Assembly (NCBI GenBank): GCA_965277855.1
Contig: OZ255847.1
Span: forward strand, 6,510,001 to 6,574,000
Source: Bog-105 sp965277855
Lineage (GTDB): Bacteria; Acidobacteriota; Terriglobia; Bryobacterales; Bryobacteraceae
Direction: 5' to 3'
Length of the DNA stretch: 64,000 nt
Shown here: piece by piece, positions 54,560 through 63,305 of the stretch
Layout: each line of letters starts with the position of its first letter
Numbering within the stretch: the first letter of the stretch is position 1
Notes under the pieces: model-generated
The model's input: the letters and a program-made list of their open reading frames with translations, nothing else
What the model was told of the DNA's origin: nothing
Database searches by the model: none
Position numbers and translations under genes: made by a program

Positions 54560-55774
54560 TTACTTCTTAGTCACACGCAACGAGATGCGCCGGTTCTTCT
54601 GTCGCCCCTCATCCGTTGAGTTGTCACCCACCGGATGCTCTTCGCCATAACCCTCCGCATCCAACCGGTTGGGAGCGATTTCCATCGCAATCAGCTGCTG
54701 CTTCACTAAAGTTGCCCGCGCTTCGGACAGCTTCTTATTGGTTTTTGCATCGCCCGTGTTATCGGTGTAGCCACCTATTTTCACGTGTACTTTCGGATAA
54801 GCTTTCATAATATTCGCAATATTGTGCAGCTGCTCCTGCGAACTTGGTTGGAGTGCCACGGAACCGGTATCGAACAGCAGCCGGTCGAAATCAAACCAGG
54901 TCGTTTTGTCGACGTGTTTCGACGGGTCCTGAATGAAGGCGAGTAAATGATCTTCCATGCGGTCGGCCGGGATTTTCAGGTTGACGTCGCCGGGTAAGGT
55001 GCGAGTGACGTAGTCGGCGGCAGGCGCGGGAGCAGGTTTTGCCGCGGGGGCAGGTGCGGGCGCAGGTGCTGTTGTCGTCGTCTCCGTCGTAGTAGTTGTT
55101 TCGGTCTTGTTTCTGGAAGCGAACCACCAGATCAGCCCTATCAAAACGACTAAGGCTAACAGCAGTGGCAACAGCCAGCCTCTCGACTTCTCCTTAGTAA
55201 CCACTGTCGCCACCGGCGGAACAAAAGCCGGTTCCGCTTTCGTTCCGGAGAAGAAACTGGTGAGTTCCGGAGGCAGCATACCGCGCACGCTCGATGCCTC
55301 CTGTGCCAAGAAGGTCGTTAGTCCACCGGCGGTCAGTCCGCCTTCTTTCACGCGTTTCCCGAGCATCCCTAACAGCAAAGGAGCACCCATGCTGAGCAGG
55401 CTCGCCGCTGTTCCCCCGCGAAGTCCGGCCACTCTTCCAATCACATCCGTGATCGCCGACTGCTGGCTGCCAAAGACGGTCGACAGGAGACTCGAAGCAA
55501 CACCGCCGCCGGGCTGGCTTGCGCCGGCCGTTAGTAGACTCTTCGGGTTGTTCAGTACACCTGGATCGTTCCCTGGGCTGCTGATCATATCGAAAATCTG
55601 TTTAGCCATTCCTGGTTGCCCGAGCTTGGAAGCCAGCCCGGTTATGATCGATCCACTGCCCATCTCAAACCCGCGGGAAATCGAAGATTCCGATTCGCCG
55701 GACTGCGCGGCCAAAGGCCCCAGGAGCTGAGATTTGAATAAGTCAGTAAGTCCACTTAAGAGAGAGCTTGCCAT
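54560..55774 (-). CDS. DUF937 - membrane helix - OmpA-domain protein
   Basis: 404 aa. Residues about 1-170 form a DUF937 domain, rich in Gly/Ser (GSGSIITGLASKLGQPGMAK; LLSMGAPLLLGMLGKRVKEG). One membrane helix at about 200-217 (LLPLLLALVVLIGLIWWFA) is followed by a Thr-rich then Ala/Pro-rich linker. The C-terminal OmpA-like peptidoglycan-binding domain has DTGSVALQPSSQEQL, GGYTDNTGD and the NRRISLRV ending. DUF937 inside and OmpA outside suggests an envelope anchor or scaffold; the function of DUF937 is unknown. Confidence 0.88.
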   Translation of the reverse strand: MASSLLSGLTDLFKSQLLGPLAAQSGESESSISRGFEMGSGSIITGLASKLGQPGMAKQIFDMISSPGNDPGVLNNPKSLLTAGASQPGGGVASSLLSTVFGSQQSAITDVIGRVAGLRGGTAASLLSMGAPLLLGMLGKRVKEGGLTAGGLTTFLAQEASSVRGMLPPELTSFFSGTKAEPAFVPPVATVVTKEKSRGWLLPLLLALVVLIGLIWWFASRNKTETTTTTETTTTAPAPAPAPAAKPAPAPAADYVTRTLPGDVNLKIPADRMEDHLLAFIQDPSKHVDKTTWFDFDRLLFDTGSVALQPSSQEQLHNIANIMKAYPKVHVKIGGYTDNTGDAKTNKKLSEARATLVKQQLIAMEIAPNRLDAEGYGEEHPVGDNSTDEGRQKNRRISLRVTKK

Positions 55775-56020
55775 TGTACTTTTCCTTTCCTGCGGATGAC
55801 CATTTGGTGTTTGGATACTGCCGTGGTGCTCTTCGTCATCCCTAGAGATGATATGTCAGGTTGGCCATGTCCAACACGGCTTCACGATAGATTACCGCGA
55901 GAACCGGCAAACTCTTTGCTGTTTCGGCTCCCCCGCGCGACATCCCCTCGAAACCTCCTGAACATACCTTTGAAACCAATCCCCGGTACAGTTAGAGTTC
56001 GATTCCGTAACTTTCTAGCC

Positions 56021-59000
56021 ATGTTTCCATCCCTTATCAGAACCTTTACATTCGTCGTGTGCCTGCTTTCGCTCGGTACTTCTCTTCTGCTTGCTCAATT
56101 TGAATCGGGCACCGTTCTGGGCTCGATTCGCGATCCTTCAGGTGCTGGAGTGCCGAGTGCGTCGGTGACGCTGGAGGATGTTAGAACAGGCGTCACCTAT
56201 AACGCGAAAACCGATGCCAACGGCAACTACGAATTTGTCAACGAACATCCCGGACCGTATCGGGTGCGCGTCAAGGCAACCGGCTTTGAGACCGCTACGG
56301 CATCCAACTTCGATCTGCAGGTGAATGCCCGGCAGCGTGTCGATCTAAGTTTGCAGGTTGGACAGTCTTCGGAAAATGTGACAGTAACGGACGCGGCTTC
56401 TCTACTCGAGACCGACAGTAGTGCTCGCGGACAGGTTATAAATCCCAGGCAGATTATCGATCTGCCCCTGAACGGCCGCGCTTATGCCGACCTCACGTTG
56501 CTGGTTCCGGGCGTAGCTCGCGCACCGCTGGAAAACCAGACCGATTCGAGCCGGGAGGCATCGTTCAATGTGAACGGCCTTCGCAGCGAATTCAATAACT
56601 TCTTACTCGATGGCATCGACAACAATGCCTATGGCACCAGTAACCAGGGATTTTCAAACCAGGTCATTCAACCTAATCCGGACGCTCTGGCAGAATTCAA
56701 GACCGAAACCGATAACTATAGCGCCGAGTTCGGCCGCAGTCCCGGCGCCGTGATTAACGCGACCATCAGGAGCGGAACCAACCAGTATCACGGCGAACTC
56801 TGGGAGTTTTTGCGCAACACGGACCTGAATTCGGTGGGCTTCTTCAAGCCGGTCTCAGGCGGTAAGCTGCCCTTCCATCAAAATCAATTTGGCGCGGCGT
56901 TCGGTGGCCGCATTATTAAAGACAAGTTGTTCTTCTTTGCCGATTATGAAGGGTTTCGCCGCGTCTATCACCAGGTTCTCTTTGCCACTTTGCCCACCAC
57001 TGCGCAGGCTGGCGGCAATTTCAGCAGTTTCAAAGTGAACCTGCAAAATCCGATCACACGCCAGCCTGTTGCCGGTAACATCGTACCGGCCTCCCAAATT
57101 ACCCCGTTCGCATCCACGGTACTGGCGGCGCTCCCGACGAGTAACTTGCCAGGTAACTCGAACAACTACGAGTCCGCACCGGCCGATGCTACGAACGGCA
57201 ACAAAGGCGACATCCGTCTCGATTACTTCATTAACCAGAAAATCTCGCTTTTTGCGCGCTACAGCCAGAGCGACACGAACATTTTCAGTCCGCCCTCGAT
57301 CCCGGGGATCGCCGGCGGCAATGCAAATGGAAATGTCTTCGTCTATAACAAGCAAGGGGTTTTGGGCGGTACGTGGACGTTGAGTCCGACATCGGTTTTG
57401 GAGGCACGCCTCGGCATCGACTACACGCAGGGTGGCAAGACTCCATCCACCTTGGGCGCCTCTACTGCTGGTTTACTGTTGCCCAACCAGCCATCCGATC
57501 CCTCGCTGGCGGGGGGGTTGACCACTCTCGGTCTGAGCGGCGGCCTTTCTCAACTAGGACGGCAGGGAAGTAATCCGCAGTATCAGAATCCATTTGTTGC
57601 CGATCCGAAGGTGAACTATACAAAAATAATCGGGCGTCATAGCTTGAAGATGGGGTTTGAGTATCAATTGATCGATACGGCGGTTAGCGACTTCCATCCT
57701 CAATACGGAACTCTGAACTTCTCGGGATTCTTTAGCGATGCTGGCTCCACGGCTGGGCTCTCGGGAGTCCAGCAACAGGTCTATAGCCTGGTTGATTTCT
57801 TGTATGGCGCTCCAAGCCACTATGAATTGGACAACAACCCGGTGGCGCATCTTCGCCAACGCATGTATTTTGGCTACTTACAGGACGATTACAAGGTCAC
57901 CAGCAATTTGACCTTCAATCTGGGAGTGCGCTATGAGTTTGGAACTCCTCAATACGAACGTGACAACAAATTGTCGAATTTCGATCCCATCACGCAAAGC
58001 CTGATACAAGCGAGCGGCGGCAGCTTATACAACCGGTCGCTGGTGCATCCCGATACTCAGGATTGGGCGCCCCGCATTGGTTTTGCCTGGCAGGCCGCGT
58101 CGAAGACGGTTGTCCGAGGCGGCTACGGTATCGCGTACAACCAGTTCAACCGGCTGGGTGGCGAGAATCTGCTCCCTTATAACGGCCCCAGTATCGTGGA
58201 TGCGGCCGTGGATCAAACGCCGGCTCTGCCGCTCTGTACGTCCATCGATTCGCCCGCCAACACCTGTTTTCGCACCACCGCCCAGGGATTCCCGCCGAAT
58301 TTCGCGACACCTTCTTCTTTCAGCACCGCGTTAAGCCAAGTCCGCTACATTCCCGCCGACTTCCGAACTGGCTACGTGCAGAACTGGAATCTCGATATAC
58401 AGCGCGACCTCGGGCATAATCTCGTACTCGACGTTGCGTACGTGGGCAACCACGGTGTCGGTCTGACGATTCTTGCAGATGCCAATCAGGCCTTCCCGGA
58501 TACCGGACAAAATCTTTCCGTGAACGCCCGCCGTCCAATCAAAAACTTCACCACTATTGAAGAGTCATTCAACGGCGGATTCAGCAGTTACAATGCTTTA
58601 CAAGCCAAAGTAGAGAAGCGGTATTCTGGTGGGCTCTACTTCATAAATTCTTTTACTTGGTCGAAAGCGATCGATAACGCCCCTGGGCATCTGGAAAATT
58701 ACAACGGCGATAACTCTCGCGTCAATTTCTATGACATAGCCGCGAATCGGGCGGTTTCTAGCTACGATCAGCCGATCAACGACACACTTTCGATTTTGTA
58801 TGATTTGCCTTTCGGCAAGGGCCGGCACTTTGACATCAAGAACACCGCTCTCGATCTGATCGCGGGCGGCTGGGGCATCGACTTGATCAACACGGAGACA
58901 TCAGGGGAACCGCTGAATATTACTTATATTCCCACTACCCAGGGCAGCGTCAGTCCGCTCGTCACGCCGACTCCTAACCTGACAGGCGAATCGTTATATT

Positions 59001-59317
59001 TGCATAACGGCAATCCAGTCGATTATCTAAATGCCGGAGCGTTTACCAATCCGAGTTACAAGCAGCCATTCGGAAACGCCGGCAGAAATCTTGCCCGCAG
59101 TCCGTTTTTCAGTGAACTCGATCTTGGGCTGCACAAGAACTTCAATTTAGGCTCTGAGACACGTTATCTGCAATTCCGGGCCGAGGCTTTCAATCTGCTG
59201 AATAAGACGAACTTCGCTGGGCCAGGAGGACTTACTTCGAATAGTTCCGGGTATGGCGTATTTACGTCTACGTTCCCAGCGCGGCAAATCCAGCTTGCTT
59301 TGAAACTGTACTTTTAA
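56021..59317 (+). CDS. Oar-type TonB-dependent receptor
   Basis: 1098 aa from the ATG at 56021, where the signal peptide MFPSLIRTFTFVVCLLSLGT starts; the open frame further upstream has no family features. The regulatory-like domain begins GTVLGSIRDPSGAGVPSASV; the plug has LPLNGRAYADLTLLVPG and FLLDGIDNNAYGT; the barrel ends QLALKLYF. Nearest genes are a DUF937-OmpA protein (divergent) and the sulfate-assimilation operon (convergent), so its substrate is not suggested by context. The 246-base gap before it shows no other gene. Confidence 0.92.
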   Translation: MFPSLIRTFTFVVCLLSLGTSLLLAQFESGTVLGSIRDPSGAGVPSASVTLEDVRTGVTYNAKTDANGNYEFVNEHPGPYRVRVKATGFETATASNFDLQVNARQRVDLSLQVGQSSENVTVTDAASLLETDSSARGQVINPRQIIDLPLNGRAYADLTLLVPGVARAPLENQTDSSREASFNVNGLRSEFNNFLLDGIDNNAYGTSNQGFSNQVIQPNPDALAEFKTETDNYSAEFGRSPGAVINATIRSGTNQYHGELWEFLRNTDLNSVGFFKPVSGGKLPFHQNQFGAAFGGRIIKDKLFFFADYEGFRRVYHQVLFATLPTTAQAGGNFSSFKVNLQNPITRQPVAGNIVPASQITPFASTVLAALPTSNLPGNSNNYESAPADATNGNKGDIRLDYFINQKISLFARYSQSDTNIFSPPSIPGIAGGNANGNVFVYNKQGVLGGTWTLSPTSVLEARLGIDYTQGGKTPSTLGASTAGLLLPNQPSDPSLAGGLTTLGLSGGLSQLGRQGSNPQYQNPFVADPKVNYTKIIGRHSLKMGFEYQLIDTAVSDFHPQYGTLNFSGFFSDAGSTAGLSGVQQQVYSLVDFLYGAPSHYELDNNPVAHLRQRMYFGYLQDDYKVTSNLTFNLGVRYEFGTPQYERDNKLSNFDPITQSLIQASGGSLYNRSLVHPDTQDWAPRIGFAWQAASKTVVRGGYGIAYNQFNRLGGENLLPYNGPSIVDAAVDQTPALPLCTSIDSPANTCFRTTAQGFPPNFATPSSFSTALSQVRYIPADFRTGYVQNWNLDIQRDLGHNLVLDVAYVGNHGVGLTILADANQAFPDTGQNLSVNARRPIKNFTTIEESFNGGFSSYNALQAKVEKRYSGGLYFINSFTWSKAIDNAPGHLENYNGDNSRVNFYDIAANRAVSSYDQPINDTLSILYDLPFGKGRHFDIKNTALDLIAGGWGIDLINTETSGEPLNITYIPTTQGSVSPLVTPTPNLTGESLYLHNGNPVDYLNAGAFTNPSYKQPFGNAGRNLARSPFFSELDLGLHKNFNLGSETRYLQFRAEAFNLLNKTNFAGPGGLTSNSSGYGVFTSTFPARQIQLALKLYF

Positions 59318-59319
59318 GG

Positions 59320-59345
59320 GATGGCAAGGCTAAAGCCTACGCTAA
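59320..59345. repeat. Dispersed intergenic palindromic repeat, family 1, copy 4
   Basis: GGCAAGGCTAAAGCCTACG, one base inserted relative to copy 1. It fills the 31-base gap between the convergent receptor and TauE-like genes. Confidence 0.7.
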
Positions 59346-59348
59346 GTA

Positions 59349-60131
59349 TTATCGGAGGGCGGCACGCATGAGGGCGACTGGATGATTGCTCTGACCATGC
59401 ATCGCCAGCTGACTGCCCAATACAACGAGCATGGCCAGGACCGCTACCCGCAAAGGCAAGGATGCAATCTTTCCGGCGAGCATCGATCCGGTGAAAGCAC
59501 CTAAAACGCCTCCCATCACCAGTTTGAGCAGCAGGAAACCATCGTAGTTGCCTGCGTTTAGTTGAATCGCGCTTCCAATAGAGGCCACAATCAGGCCGAA
59601 GCAGAGATCAGTCCCGACAACCTCGGCGGCCGGCAACTTAGTAAAGCCGAACAGCAGGAGCGATCCTAGCGCCCCCGCCCCGGCAGATGAAAATCCAACT
59701 TCCGCTCCGATAGGAAGGGCAAACCAGGGCAGAAACTTCGAACGATCCTTCTTTCTTTCCTCTTTCCTTGGACGAAGCGTCCGGTACAGGTGAAACAGCG
59801 CGGTGCCTGCGATCAAAATGCCGAGTGCAAGATACAACAAGCGCGCGTACGGGCTCGATTTCAAAGATCCTAGTAGTATGGCGCCTGCAATCACCCCAGG
59901 TACGCCACCCAATAACATAAATCGCAAGACACGGTAATTCACCTGCTTCCGCGTGATGTAAGCCGGCGCCGAGATGATTTTGACGATCGCTCCGAAGGTA
60001 AGTGCCGTACCCACTGCGGTCGCTGGGGAAACACCAAGCAAGAGAATCAATAATGGTGTTGTCATGCTGCCGGCGCCCACTCCCGTGAGAGAGATTGCCA
60101 GCGCAATGACAAATCCGAGGATCAATTCCAC
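59349..60131 (-). CDS. TauE/SafE-family membrane transporter
   Basis: 260 aa with about seven to eight hydrophobic helices. ALSLTGVGAGSMTTPLLIL-type opening (residues about 12-32) and GGVPGVIAGAIL, then VGFSSAGAGALGSLLLFGFT in the second half, reflect the duplicated TauE/SafE fold. Members export sulfite or organosulfonates or import sulfate-like anions. It is last in the cysD-cysN-cysH operon, one base after cysH, so it probably moves sulfate, sulfite or a related anion. Confidence 0.88.
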   Translation of the reverse strand: MELILGFVIALAISLTGVGAGSMTTPLLILLLGVSPATAVGTALTFGAIVKIISAPAYITRKQVNYRVLRFMLLGGVPGVIAGAILLGSLKSSPYARLLYLALGILIAGTALFHLYRTLRPRKEERKKDRSKFLPWFALPIGAEVGFSSAGAGALGSLLLFGFTKLPAAEVVGTDLCFGLIVASIGSAIQLNAGNYDGFLLLKLVMGGVLGAFTGSMLAGKIASLPLRVAVLAMLVVLGSQLAMHGQSNHPVALMRAALR

Positions 60132-60132
60132 G

Positions 60133-60813
60133 TCAGTGCGCCTCGGCGATATGAATCCCGCACTCTAGCTTTCGTCCGGCCCACCGCCCTGATCGGAGAT
60201 TGTCGCCGTCGAGCGGCTTTGCCGTACACGGCGCACAACCGATGCTGGTGTAACCATCGTTGTAAAGAGATAGCACGGGAATATCGTGAGCCCGAGCGAA
60301 GTCCCAGACTTCCTTGTCATTCCAGGTCGCCAGCGGACTCACTTTCAATAACTGTTTGCCGGATGGAAGTGGAAACTGGTCCAGCACTTGTAAGTTGGCT
60401 CGGGTTGGCGATTGCACTCGCCGCAAACCAGTAAACCACGTTCCGTAATCTTCGAGCGCCGAAAACAGCGGTCCCACTTTGCGGAGCTTACAGCATTGGT
60501 CCGGGCTTACTTGATGAAGTTGCCCAAAGGCGGCCTCGTGCTCTTCGAGTGTCTGCCGCGGCGTTACATTTACCAGGTTGAGATGATATCGCTCCGTCAT
60601 TTCATCGCGATAGCGGTACACCTCGGGGAAGTGGTATCCCGTTTCCAGGAAGAGAACCGGTATATCTGGAATCTTCTCGCGGACCAGTTCGACGACGATC
60701 ATGTCTTCGGTCTGAAAGCTGCATGTTACACATGCATGCCCGTCCGCACTAAGGGCCTTCTCAATCGCTTCACGAGCTTCGTCGATCTTGCTATCGATTG
60801 CCAGAAACGTCAT
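60133..60813 (-). CDS. cysH: APS/PAPS reductase (CysH), iron-sulfur type
   Basis: 226 aa. SFQTEDMIVVELV is the degenerate PP-loop; ETGYHFPEVYRYRDE follows. The cysteines CC in DQCCKLRKVGP, CAPC in TSIGCAPCTA, and the C-terminal ECGIH are the 4Fe-4S ligands plus catalytic Cys seen in enzymes that prefer APS. It reduces APS (or PAPS) to sulfite with thioredoxin. It lies 6 bases after cysN. With no CysC-like kinase in the operon, direct APS reduction is likely. Confidence 0.93.
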   Translation of the reverse strand: MTFLAIDSKIDEAREAIEKALSADGHACVTCSFQTEDMIVVELVREKIPDIPVLFLETGYHFPEVYRYRDEMTERYHLNLVNVTPRQTLEEHEAAFGQLHQVSPDQCCKLRKVGPLFSALEDYGTWFTGLRRVQSPTRANLQVLDQFPLPSGKQLLKVSPLATWNDKEVWDFARAHDIPVLSLYNDGYTSIGCAPCTAKPLDGDNLRSGRWAGRKLECGIHIAEAH

Positions 60814-60819
60814 GCCTGG

Positions 60820-62319
60820 TTACTCGTCTTTCTGAAAGGAAATTTGTAAGTGATCCAGCAGTTGCCGGACTAAGTGGATCGTCTCAGGATTGCGAATCAC
60901 CTGCTCCCGATCCTTCGTCGACGCCAGATGATGCCCATCTGCCGTCAGCAATAGAGTTCTATCATTAACTCGCCAGGAAAGGTGTGCGGGCCATTCTGCG
61001 ACTTCGTCCGAAGCGGACAACGCGCGTCGGATCAGCCCTGCGGCGACCGTCGCATTGCTTGCCGGATCGATCAGGATGAAGCTTCCCGTAGCGCGATTTA
61101 CCTCATATGGGTCGAACGCGAGCGGCCGCGTTGCTACCAGATGCGCCATTCCCACCGCATTCATCTCAAGGGTGTCAGCCGCTTCGTTCTCAAGCGTGTT
61201 GATGTTCACCCGGTACTCAATTGATTTCAGATCGGCCCAGCCCTGCCGCGTGTTCTGTTTCAATCGATACCGCTTGTTTACTGCGGCGGGGGCTTCATTC
61301 AGCCAAACCAGCGTCGCTTCAAACGCACTAGCCACCTCTGGCTTGCTTTCAGGCGACACCAAAACGTCTCCCCGGCTCACATCCACTTCGTCGTCAAGAG
61401 TTAGCGTGACCGCCTGGCCGCGCTCGGCGCGCTCGAGATCGCCATCGAAACTCACAATCCGCTCGACGCGTGTCTCGCGGCCGGACGGCAAAACGGTTAG
61501 GTGGCAGCCCGGCCTGATCTCTCCCGCCATCACGGTTCCCGCGTAACCGCGAAACGTGTGATCCGGACGAACCACGCGCTGTACCGGAAAGCGAAACGCT
61601 TCCTGTTGGGACTCGGTCCCGAGCGGCACGTCTTCCAGAAACTCGAGCAGGCTCTGACCCTCGAACCACGGCATGCGGCTGCTTCGGTGAACTACGTTAT
61701 CGCCTGCCAGCGCACTGATCGGCAGGAAGTAGGGCCGCAACGCCGGGAATGGCGTCAGGAACTCGCGGAAATCGCGTTCGATTTGGTCGAAAATACCTTG
61801 CTCGTAATCGACGAGATCCATCTTGTTCACCGCCACCACCAGGTGAGGCAACCCGAGCAGGGCAGCGATGTACGCGTGTCGCCGCGATTGCGCCAGCAGA
61901 CCTTTGCGCGCGTCGACTAATACGATGGCCAGTTCCGCAGTAGATGCGCCCGTGACCATGTTCCGCGTGTATTGCTCATGGCCCGGCGTATCCGCAATGA
62001 TGAATTTGCGTTTCGGGGTCGTGAAATAGCGATGCGCCACGTCGATCGTGATCCCTTGCTCTCGCTCGGCCCGCAACCCGTCCGTCAGAAGCGAGAAATC
62101 AATCGCGCCGGCATTGCGCCCGACAGACGCCTTGCTCACCGATTCGAGCTGGTCTTCATACACATTGCGCGAATCGTAAAGCAGACGTCCGATCAGGGTC
62201 GATTTGCCGTCGTCCACGCTCCCCGCCGTGGTAAAACGCAGCAGATCTTTGGTCCGGTCCTGTTCGGAAAACGCGTGGAAAGCAGCCGAGTCCGGGCCGA
62301 TTGTCACAGCCGAAGCCAT
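60820..62319 (-). CDS. cysN: Sulfate adenylyltransferase subunit 1 (CysN GTPase)
   Basis: 499 aa. P-loop GSVDDGKSTLIGRLLYDSR, switch regions GITIDVAHRYFTT and DTPGHEQYTRNM, and NKMD are all intact, followed by EF-Tu-like beta domains. GTP hydrolysis here drives ATP sulfurylation by CysD. The length is that of CysN alone, without a fused APS kinase. It begins directly after the cysD stop with no gap. Confidence 0.95.
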   Translation of the reverse strand: MASAVTIGPDSAAFHAFSEQDRTKDLLRFTTAGSVDDGKSTLIGRLLYDSRNVYEDQLESVSKASVGRNAGAIDFSLLTDGLRAEREQGITIDVAHRYFTTPKRKFIIADTPGHEQYTRNMVTGASTAELAIVLVDARKGLLAQSRRHAYIAALLGLPHLVVAVNKMDLVDYEQGIFDQIERDFREFLTPFPALRPYFLPISALAGDNVVHRSSRMPWFEGQSLLEFLEDVPLGTESQQEAFRFPVQRVVRPDHTFRGYAGTVMAGEIRPGCHLTVLPSGRETRVERIVSFDGDLERAERGQAVTLTLDDEVDVSRGDVLVSPESKPEVASAFEATLVWLNEAPAAVNKRYRLKQNTRQGWADLKSIEYRVNINTLENEAADTLEMNAVGMAHLVATRPLAFDPYEVNRATGSFILIDPASNATVAAGLIRRALSASDEVAEWPAHLSWRVNDRTLLLTADGHHLASTKDREQVIRNPETIHLVRQLLDHLQISFQKDE

Positions 62320-63222
62320 TTAAAAATAACCCTCTTGTTTCTTGATCTCCATCGACCCATCCTGATCGTGATCGATGATGCGATTCTGCCGTTCCGAACG
62401 CTTCACCGCCAGCAGTTCTTCGATGATGGCGGGTATGCTGTCCGCTTCCGATCTCACTGCTCCCGTGCACGGACTGCAGCCCAGCGAACGCATCCGGCAC
62501 GTTACCATCTGAGCTTCTTCACCGGGTAGACGTGGTATGGATGGCTGCTCGATGGGCAGCAGCGACTCCCCCCTTACCAGAACCGCCCGCGGCTTCGCAA
62601 AATACAGCGGCACCACCGGGATGTTCTCGGCATGGATGTACTGCCAGACATCGAGTTCGGTCCAGTTTGAGAGCGGGAAAACGCGCAAGCTCTCCCCGCT
62701 CTTCACATTCGTATTGAAGATGTTCCACAGCTCCGGCCGCTGATTGCGTGGATCCCATTGTCCGCGCTCATCACGAAACGAAAACACGCGCTCTTTCGCG
62801 CGCGACCGTTCTTCATCGCGCCGTGCTCCGCCAATTGCTGCGTCATATCCGCCATTTCGTAGCGCTTCGAGGAGCGCCCCTGTCTTCAGCGCTCCACAGC
62901 AGCGCTGAGTTCCCCAGGTAAACGGATTGGCTCCCTCATCCACCGCCGCCCGGTTCGTATGAACGATCAGTTTCGCCCCGATCTCGGCGGTGTATGCATC
63001 GCGAAACTCGATCATTTCCCGGAACTTATAGCCGGTATCCACATGCAGCAATGGAAACGGAATCGGGCCCGGAAAGAATGCCTTTTGCGCCAGCCGCACC
63101 AGCACCGACGAGTCCTTGCCAATCGAATACAGCAACACCGGATTCGTACACTCGGCTACCACTTCGCGCAGGATGTAAACGCTCTCTGCCTCTAGTTGCC
63201 GTAAGTGCCCGGTCTTGGTCAC
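62320..63222 (-). CDS. cysD: Sulfate adenylyltransferase subunit 2 (CysD)
   Basis: 300 aa, GTG start. LEAESVYILREVVAE, the PP-loop YSIGKDSSVLVRLA, DTGYKFREMIEFRD and RRDEERSRAKERVFS are diagnostic of CysD. It forms APS from sulfate and ATP with CysN. First gene of the operon cysD-cysN-cysH-tauE-like. Divergent from a receptor gene, with an 83-base gap between starts. Confidence 0.95.
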   Translation of the reverse strand: MTKTGHLRQLEAESVYILREVVAECTNPVLLYSIGKDSSVLVRLAQKAFFPGPIPFPLLHVDTGYKFREMIEFRDAYTAEIGAKLIVHTNRAAVDEGANPFTWGTQRCCGALKTGALLEALRNGGYDAAIGGARRDEERSRAKERVFSFRDERGQWDPRNQRPELWNIFNTNVKSGESLRVFPLSNWTELDVWQYIHAENIPVVPLYFAKPRAVLVRGESLLPIEQPSIPRLPGEEAQMVTCRMRSLGCSPCTGAVRSEADSIPAIIEELLAVKRSERQNRIIDHDQDGSMEIKKQEGYF

Positions 63223-63266
63223 ACCTGCAGCGTACCACGATCTCTAGTAATTCGATAAACAATGAT

Positions 63267-63296
63267 TTGACGAAAATCCATCAATCCTGCTAATCT
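63267..63296 (+). promoter_or_regulatory. Sigma-70-like promoter of the receptor gene at 63306
   Basis: TTGACG (63267-63272), an 18-base spacer and TAATCT (63291-63296) precede the ATG by 9 bases, again predicting a nearly leaderless transcript. Confidence 0.5.
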
Positions 63297-63305
63297 CGAT
63301 CAACA

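Noticed and set aside
55796..56020. Upstream extension of the receptor at 56021 by 75 codons
   Set aside because: No family resemblance; the signal peptide begins at 56021.
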